A stretch of 64,000 nt of DNA from Novosphingobium sp. (GTDB lineage Bacteria; Pseudomonadota; Alphaproteobacteria; Sphingomonadales; Sphingomonadaceae): contig JAGIAR010000006.1 of NCBI GenBank assembly GCA_017744735.1, forward strand, positions 121,749-185,748. The letters run 5' to 3'. The notes beneath the pieces are model-generated. The model was given only the letters and a program-made list of their open reading frames with translations, ran no database searches and was not told the DNA's origin. Shown here piece by piece: positions 58,767 through 64,000 of the stretch (positions within the stretch are counted from its first letter, which is position 1; each line of letters opens with the position of its first letter). The position numbers and the translations under genes are program-made.

Positions 58767-61460
58767 TCACCTTCCGCTTAAGGCATTTTGAATATCTATT
58801 AGCAATTCTTTTACTATAGCTCGATCACTGGCGGAAAGGGACGGATCTTTTAGGAGCCTCTGCAGTTGCGTTCTCCTTTCCAATAATTTCTGCAAATGAC
58901 TTCGATCCGTTCTGTAAGCATCCATTGAGCTCCCATTACCCATCTTTGCGCCTTTTCGGTAAAGCTCATCAACAACATTTCGCACCCGCGGGTCGCTTGC
59001 CCGCTGAAGAAGGGATTCGCGGGGAGAAGGAAGAGCTTCGCCAGCAGAAAAACCCGCACCAAGCACGACCGTCACTTTTGCGCCAGTTTCCGCACTCAAC
59101 TGCTTGGAAATCGAATCTATTACCGATTGAGCCTCTCCCAATAAACTTCCGAAAAAACCTTGATTCGATATCGAACCCTCGTAAGTTTCCGTCCAAGTCG
59201 TAGACGACGAATCCTGATTTCCCTCCAAATCAGTGAAATTGTTTATTGATGTGTATGTGACCGTTGTATTTGGATCATCATCCGGCATAAGTGTACAACC
59301 CTGCGGAACGCCATCAACAATAGTACACTCAACTTTATCTTTACCGGACGGATCCTTGTAGTTTACCGGATCGTTAGAAACATAACCATAAAGATTTATT
59401 TGATCATCAAAGCCAACCGGATCGGTCTGTAGAAAACGACCTAACGTCGGGGAATAAACCCTCGCCTTGTAGTAATACATACCGATTTCAGGAAGATTTA
59501 TTTGCCCCGTGTACTGAAATCTCCCGCTGTTTCCCCCAGACGGAATCCCATATTCATCATAGCTGTTTATAGAAATCCCCGCCCCGTTCGCATCGGAGAC
59601 AGATACAACGCTCCCCTGATTATCCGCCCGCAGGGACCGCCGAGTCAGACTGGAGACCGCCGAACCTTCATACCAAACGAGCGGTTCATCCACATTTGCG
59701 CCATGAACATAGCGCCGCAGCAGTGTACTCCCGGAATACTCCGCGACCAGCGCATCCCCGTCATAAAGCAATTGCGTCGTCACGCTTCCACTTGTCTGGA
59801 CAAGCCTGCCCAGCGGATCATAGGCCAACCCGGCAATCGAACTCCCAGTCGTTGCCGCAGGACAAGTGGTCGACACGGCGGCTCGGGACTCTATCAATCG
59901 GTTTTCCCGATCATACCGGTATACCCAAGTTCCATCCGAGGTCAGATTCCCGTTGTCATCGTAACAAAACGATGCTGGCCCCGCGCTCGTATATTGGTTG
60001 AGCCCGTTAATCGCGTAAGATCTGCTGAGGTTCACGGCCCCATTCCAGCTGTAGGAGTTGTTGTCGGCCGAGCGAGCCAATATCTGACTTGCGGGATTGT
60101 AGGCCGTAAAGCTGTAGGTCACGTCCTGACCCGTCGATGCGAGGTTATGGCTGATCGACGCCAGTCGCATTATGCTGTCGTAAGTGTACGCGGTGTCCAC
60201 GCCGCCCGAAAGTGAGGTTCGACCACCTTGAGAATTGTAGCCGATCGCCGCGAGCGTAGCGCTACCATTCTCGGAAATCGAGATATTCCGATCCTGCCCG
60301 TCATAGGCGTAGACGAAATAGTTTCCATCAGGGTGAGTTATGCGAGTTCTGTTTGAATCCGCATCATATTGATAGGTGAGCGTTCTACTCGTACCACCGA
60401 CATCGGTTGTAATTGAGGTTAGACGACCGAGATCATCATAAACGCTCGTTATTCCCTGGCCTGAAGCATATCCGAACCGAGCGGAAAGCTGCAGACCTCG
60501 AAGGTCGTAATTATAACAAACATCATTGGTGTCGCTTGCAAGTGTATAGCAATTGCCGGTCGTGGTCGAAGCGACATTCCCAACCGGATCCGGGACCCGT
60601 TTCTGGATCATGCGATTCAGCTTGTCATACGCGTAGGCGAGCGTCGTCCCGTCCCGCTTTTGAAGCGATGTGCGGTTACCGTTCTCATCATAACCGTATT
60701 GTTCGAAGTCGGTGGTCGATGCCGAACCAACCGTCGTTTTGGATGGAAAGCTCCATTTCTGAAGCCGACCGAAACCATCGTATGAAAAGCCTGCCACGTT
60801 ACCATTGGCATCCGTCACCGTGAGCTGTTTGTCGGTCGTGCTGTAAGTGTATGCGACATAATCCTGCTGCAGACTCGTCCCGAGCGCCTTCTGGACTTTC
60901 GTCAGCCGCCCGGCAGTATCATAGGTGTTCTTCGTTATTCGATCAGGACCGAACGCATTGGAACCGCTGCCTTGAGTGCCTAGTGCGCAGGCATCTGCAG
61001 GAAGGCTCCCGAAGATCGCGGGGTTCATCCGCACAGCGGTACATATCCCGCGCCCCATGTTATCGTAGCTGTATTGGGTCGCGGTTTTGATCGATCCTCC
61101 CGCAGACACGGTTTCCTTGAGCTTCTGCCCCATGACATCGTAACTGATGTCCTGCGTCTGGAAGATCGTAAATCCAGTCCATGCCGATGGGGCGACACTA
61201 TCCGATTGGTAGGCGGAGAGTTCGCCGGTCTCTACCTTAATCAGGCGCCCATCCGTGTCGTAAGTGTTTCGCACGGCCGCAAACGCAATCGGGCCGGCCC
61301 CATCTGGATCTGCGCTGATCGTACCTACCACCCGCCGAAAAACGTCATAACGAACATAGCTGGTAAAGGTGCTGGAGGCGGACTGGGCCTCAACTCGTTC
61401 ACAGCCGATTCCGGCAAAAGCGATAGCAATTGCCACGCAAAGGGATGCAATGTGCTTCAT
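58767..61460 (-). CDS. Rhs-repeat protein with core domain and variable toxin tail
   Basis: An 897-residue secreted protein. Signal peptide at residues 1-26 (start MKHIASLCVAIAIAFAGIGC). Many YD repeats follow (such as YTYSTTDKQLTVTDANGNVA and YDGFGRLQKW), then the Rhs core with YYYKARVYSPTLGRFLQTDP and the closing PVNYKDPSGKD near 700-708. The last 190 residues are the variable tip, in AT-richer DNA, ending in a small helical module with KMGNGSSMDAYR and DRAIVKELLIDIQNALSGR. The start at 61460 has GAGGGGATC upstream. Toxin activity is not identified. The immunity-like gene follows at once. Confidence 0.85.
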   Translation of the reverse strand: MKHIASLCVAIAIAFAGIGCERVEAQSASSTFTSYVRYDVFRRVVGTISADPDGAGPIAFAAVRNTYDTDGRLIKVETGELSAYQSDSVAPSAWTGFTIFQTQDISYDVMGQKLKETVSAGGSIKTATQYSYDNMGRGICTAVRMNPAIFGSLPADACALGTQGSGSNAFGPDRITKNTYDTAGRLTKVQKALGTSLQQDYVAYTYSTTDKQLTVTDANGNVAGFSYDGFGRLQKWSFPSKTTVGSASTTDFEQYGYDENGNRTSLQKRDGTTLAYAYDKLNRMIQKRVPDPVGNVASTTTGNCYTLASDTNDVCYNYDLRGLQLSARFGYASGQGITSVYDDLGRLTSITTDVGGTSRTLTYQYDADSNRTRITHPDGNYFVYAYDGQDRNISISENGSATLAAIGYNSQGGRTSLSGGVDTAYTYDSIMRLASISHNLASTGQDVTYSFTAYNPASQILARSADNNSYSWNGAVNLSRSYAINGLNQYTSAGPASFCYDDNGNLTSDGTWVYRYDRENRLIESRAAVSTTCPAATTGSSIAGLAYDPLGRLVQTSGSVTTQLLYDGDALVAEYSGSTLLRRYVHGANVDEPLVWYEGSAVSSLTRRSLRADNQGSVVSVSDANGAGISINSYDEYGIPSGGNSGRFQYTGQINLPEIGMYYYKARVYSPTLGRFLQTDPVGFDDQINLYGYVSNDPVNYKDPSGKDKVECTIVDGVPQGCTLMPDDDPNTTVTYTSINNFTDLEGNQDSSSTTWTETYEGSISNQGFFGSLLGEAQSVIDSISKQLSAETGAKVTVVLGAGFSAGEALPSPRESLLQRASDPRVRNVVDELYRKGAKMGNGSSMDAYRTDRSHLQKLLERRTQLQRLLKDPSLSASDRAIVKELLIDIQNALSGR

Positions 61461-61470
61461 GATCCCCTCC

Positions 61471-63315
61471 TCAGAAGCAGGTGCTGAGCGCAGCGCGCGG
61501 TTTGGTTTCGGCGATTTGATTCCCGACCTGGTCGTAACGGTAGCAGGTCCGAACCGCTGCAGAGTCGGCATCATCGACAATGCCCTCAAGCTCATGATTG
61601 GTGCGCGAGGACGAGGTCGAGGCGGTGTAAATGAAGTTCGTCCGGTTCCGGGAGCCGGAGGGGCAGGTATAGGTAAAATCAACTGTCGTCCCGGTTACGG
61701 TCGATGTCAGGCACGTATCCTTGCTCGTGAGATAATACGCAGAAACAAGCGTAATCCCGGAAGGCGCTACGACGCCTGGAGCCGGATAGAATGAGGAATA
61801 GCTATTCCGGACCACCGCACGGACATTATTGGCGTCGGCAGGCGAAAGGACAACGGTCGGTTGCCCGTGAGCCGCGTCATACTGGTAGTCAGTGCGCGAG
61901 CCCCGAGCGTCGATCGTATAGGTCGGCTTGTTGCAATACCGGAAGTTCGTTGAATCGCAGGTCGGAAAACTGGCGTATTCGACAAGGGCAGGCTCGGTCG
62001 ATCCGCTCTTCGGCGTTGTGGTGGTTTGTATCGCGTTGCCGCGATCATCCAGAACAAAGGTTACGGTCTTGCCCTCGGCGTCCGTAGAACTGGCAAGGCG
62101 ACCAGTGTCATATGTGTAGGTCAGCGTTCGCGAGAGAGGCTTGGCGATTGTAGTCGGCAAGCCGACGATCCCGTCATAGTAGAGGGCGGTAAATTCATAG
62201 GTGGTGACCGAACCATCGGGCGCGGTCACTGTCGTGGTAGGCCTGCTTCTCGGATATGTAGAGCAATAGCTCATATCGTACTGCGTCGTCTGGAGCAGTG
62301 CGTCCGTCTGCTGTGTGACCTTCCCCTCTTCGCAATCCCCGTTGCCGCTGTAGGTTGCATAGGTGTTCTGAAGCAGCTTGACCGTTGGCGCATCTGCGTA
62401 GGCTGCCGAGCTCATGCGATGACCGGCCGCTGCATACTCGTAATTGAGAACCCGCCCCTGCGCGTTCGTAAACGAGGTCATCCGGTAAAGGGCGTCGCCT
62501 AGGATGTTGGTGCCGACGTTCGTCCAGCCATAGCTTACGCTTGCAAGCGGGCCGGTGGTGCAACTGACCACGCCAGATACACAGCCTGAACGGAAGGCGG
62601 TCACCGACGTAAGCAGGTATCTCTGGGCCAAGTCTCCGCTTGTCAGCGAGGAGTTCATATAGCCAAACAGGAGGCCATATCCGCGCGAATTGACTACCGA
62701 AATCAATCTACTTAGCGAAAAGCCGGTCGACGGCGGGTTGTCGTAATTGAATACGATGCTCTCGCCATTTGCCATCACCGCATACACCGGAACCCTGCAG
62801 TATCCGCCGCAACCGATACCTGTCCCGTCGTCGCCGTTTGCGACGAAGAATATTTGATCGCCAGCCTTCGACCTGAACTCCAGTGTTCCCCCACTGTCGA
62901 TCACCTGGGCGCCATCGGGCGCGTCGTTAGTCCACGTTCTAGCCGAGCCCCAGGCAACATAAGACCCGGTGAAACTGTGGACGCCGTCGAAAGCCTTGAC
63001 CGTCAGCTTGTTCTCGAAATCAGATGTGCAGGGAAAACAGAACGCGGTCAGGCGCAGATTGTTCGTCATATAAGCCTGGTCGGCCTGAAATGGATATTGA
63101 CCGTTTTCACGGACCAGATCGAGCCGAGAAGGGAAGTCGCCGCTCCCGACCGATATATCGTTTGAGTAGAGCTTGAACTGCCCGGTAAAGATATCGACCC
63201 CGCCCGAAGTATAGAGGTCGAACTCCTTTTTATCCGGAATCTCCTGCGCATGGACTGGAATTGCAATCAACAGCGCGGCAAGAACCGCGAACCATATTTT
63301 GTGCAAACTCACCAT
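61471..63315 (-). CDS. Secreted YD-repeat (Rhs-like) protein, N-terminal partner
   Basis: A 614-residue protein with its own signal peptide (MVSLHKIWFAVLAALLIAIP, cleaved after AHAQ-like HAQ). It begins with a beta-rich domain (LYTSGGVDIFTGQFKLYSND near 33) and continues with YD repeats (YTYDTGRLASSTDAEGKTVT, RTDYQYDAAHGQPTVV), ending YRYDQVGNQIAETKPRAALS. It lacks the Rhs core and a toxin tail. The stop lies 10 bases before the next Rhs gene start, so the two look like one Rhs shell divided into two exported chains. Confidence 0.82.
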   Translation of the reverse strand: MVSLHKIWFAVLAALLIAIPVHAQEIPDKKEFDLYTSGGVDIFTGQFKLYSNDISVGSGDFPSRLDLVRENGQYPFQADQAYMTNNLRLTAFCFPCTSDFENKLTVKAFDGVHSFTGSYVAWGSARTWTNDAPDGAQVIDSGGTLEFRSKAGDQIFFVANGDDGTGIGCGGYCRVPVYAVMANGESIVFNYDNPPSTGFSLSRLISVVNSRGYGLLFGYMNSSLTSGDLAQRYLLTSVTAFRSGCVSGVVSCTTGPLASVSYGWTNVGTNILGDALYRMTSFTNAQGRVLNYEYAAAGHRMSSAAYADAPTVKLLQNTYATYSGNGDCEEGKVTQQTDALLQTTQYDMSYCSTYPRSRPTTTVTAPDGSVTTYEFTALYYDGIVGLPTTIAKPLSRTLTYTYDTGRLASSTDAEGKTVTFVLDDRGNAIQTTTTPKSGSTEPALVEYASFPTCDSTNFRYCNKPTYTIDARGSRTDYQYDAAHGQPTVVLSPADANNVRAVVRNSYSSFYPAPGVVAPSGITLVSAYYLTSKDTCLTSTVTGTTVDFTYTCPSGSRNRTNFIYTASTSSSRTNHELEGIVDDADSAAVRTCYRYDQVGNQIAETKPRAALSTCF

Positions 63316-63425
63316 TTCAGACGCCCCTGGAAGCCTGCGGCACGCCGCCGCCTGCTGCTGATGGAAATACACGGTCTGACGTCCGCCCGTGGCAGAACCT
63401 CCCCGCTTTTCTGTGAGCGACTTGC

Positions 63426-64000
63426 TCACTGGATCGTGACCGTGCCGTTGGTGACGTCGTCGCCAATTGCCCCCACCCAGTCCCAACGGGCGGTGGTTCC
63501 GACCGAAGAATAGTTCGCCGATGTTCGCGTAAATGTTCCGACCCCGGGAATGATGATGGACGTCCAGCCGGAATTGGGCGGAACCGCGCTACCGGACATT
63601 GACAGGATTATCTCCACGCTGTGGGAGACTGTTTCAACGTAAACCCCGGTAATCTGATAGCTGCCATATGAGGTGTTGGTCATCGAACCTGTTGTGCCGG
63701 CAATATAGCCGTCGTCAGTGCACCTGAGGGCGCACTCATACTCACCTGCCGTCAGCGTTGCCGACCACCCGTCATCATCGACGATGGTCCCGACCCCTGT
63801 GGCATCTGCGATGGTTGCGGGGCTGGTGGGGCTGGAGAGGGTGACGTTGAGGGTCTCGTTGGCTTCAGACGTGGTGTCCTGGGTCGTGCTGACCGTGATG
63901 GTCTTGCTGGTCTGGGCCGCGGTGAACGTCAGCGTGCCGCTCTTGGCGGTGTAGTCCGAGCCTGCCGTCGCGGTGCCGTTGCTGGTTGCGTAGTTGACCG
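63426..64000 (-). CDS. Calx-beta-domain surface protein, N-terminal part outside the window
   Basis: The last 190 residues of a larger protein. A Calx-beta repeat is clear: VNYATSNGTATAGSDYTAKS, then TLTFTAAQTSKTITVSTTQD and TSEANETLNVTLSSP, closing GTIVDDD. A second, unassigned beta domain with two Cys (EYECALRCTDDGYIAG) ends the protein at 63426. Calx-beta proteins are calcium-binding adhesins or surface proteins. It is upstream of the two Rhs genes on the same strand, with a 110-base gap, and may be part of the same operon. Confidence 0.85.
   Translation of the reverse strand, partial: VNYATSNGTATAGSDYTAKSGTLTFTAAQTSKTITVSTTQDTTSEANETLNVTLSSPTSPATIADATGVGTIVDDDGWSATLTAGEYECALRCTDDGYIAGTTGSMTNTSYGSYQITGVYVETVSHSVEIILSMSGSAVPPNSGWTSIIIPGVGTFTRTSANYSSVGTTARWDWVGAIGDDVTNGTVTIQ

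Noticed and set aside
61461..61682. Upstream extension of the second Rhs frame
   Set aside because: It would add 74 Pro/Arg-rich residues lying antisense to nothing but overlapping the first Rhs gene end; the signal peptide and ribosome-binding site place the start at 61460.
1..64000. CRISPR arrays, tRNA or rRNA genes
   Set aside because: Read on both strands, no spaced direct repeats of CRISPR type, no cloverleaf-like TTCGA arm with matching acceptor, and no rRNA-like conserved blocks were noticed.

Overview
The window looks like a GC-rich alphaproteobacterial chromosome segment, most likely from a sphingomonad. It carries three TonB-dependent receptors (TBDRs), twin-arginine-exported glycosidases, an AAHS aromatic-acid transporter, luciferase-like and UbiD/UbiX enzymes, and a copy of the short GAGCTTGTCGAAGG repeat that is common in that group. 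Most of it is dense catabolic gene clusters. Two AT-richer stretches (about 27.1-31.3 kb and 56.4-64 kb) hold IS6-family elements and Rhs-type polymorphic-toxin genes. I found no rRNA, tRNA or CRISPR array.

Region 1 (1-10.2 kb) is an amino-sugar or galactoside utilisation locus: a TBDR, a divergent GH36 alpha-galactosidase-like enzyme, an EamA permease, a GatZ/KbaZ protein, AgaS, a BadF-type sugar kinase and a second exported glycosidase-like protein. The five genes from GH36 to kinase overlap end to start. No aldolase GatY/KbaY or phosphofructokinase is present, which suggests that GatZ acts as a tagatose-6-phosphate 4-epimerase. Region 2 (10.3-16.3 kb) has a PoxB-like ThDP enzyme translationally coupled to an FMN glutamate-synthase-like protein, a thioredoxin-reductase-like flavoprotein, and a YafY/WYL regulator facing a VOC protein across a near-perfect operator palindrome.

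Region 3 (16.5-27.0 kb) is an uncharacterised, probably aromatic or lactone, catabolic cluster: BKACE (DUF849), 2-hydroxyacid dehydrogenase, FAH hydrolase, class II aldolase, carboxymuconolactone decarboxylase-like protein, TBDR, a flavin monooxygenase flanked by two paralogous LuxR regulators, and an AAHS transporter. Region 4 (27.1-31.3 kb) is a junkyard of inverted IS6 fragments, a cut-off surface-protein gene, an orphan toxin tail with its immunity gene, an Rhs fragment and one intact IS6 element.

Region 5 (31.3-45.5 kb) holds a TBDR / periplasmic protein / Na+ symporter / AraC set, UbiX with a TIGR02444-like protein, an ECF sigma operon, a UbiD-ALDH-RidA operon, and alanine dehydrogenase facing an Lrp regulator. 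Region 6 (45.6-56.2 kb) is a nine-gene tryptophan operon: tryptophan dioxygenase, kynurenine formamidase, kynureninase, nitrilase-fold hydrolase, gentisate-dioxygenase-like cupin, FAH hydrolase, maleate-isomerase-like protein, IclR regulator and flavin reductase. Convergent to it lies a phenylalanine-hydroxylase-type operon with both pterin-recycling enzymes. Read together, these could form a self-contained tryptophan to 5-hydroxyanthranilate to fumarate route, which I regard as the most interesting hypothesis in the window. Region 7 (56.4-64 kb) has two decayed IS6 copies, a field of TTCCCTG/CAGGGAA repeats, and a Calx-beta / Rhs / Rhs-toxin / immunity operon running off the right edge.
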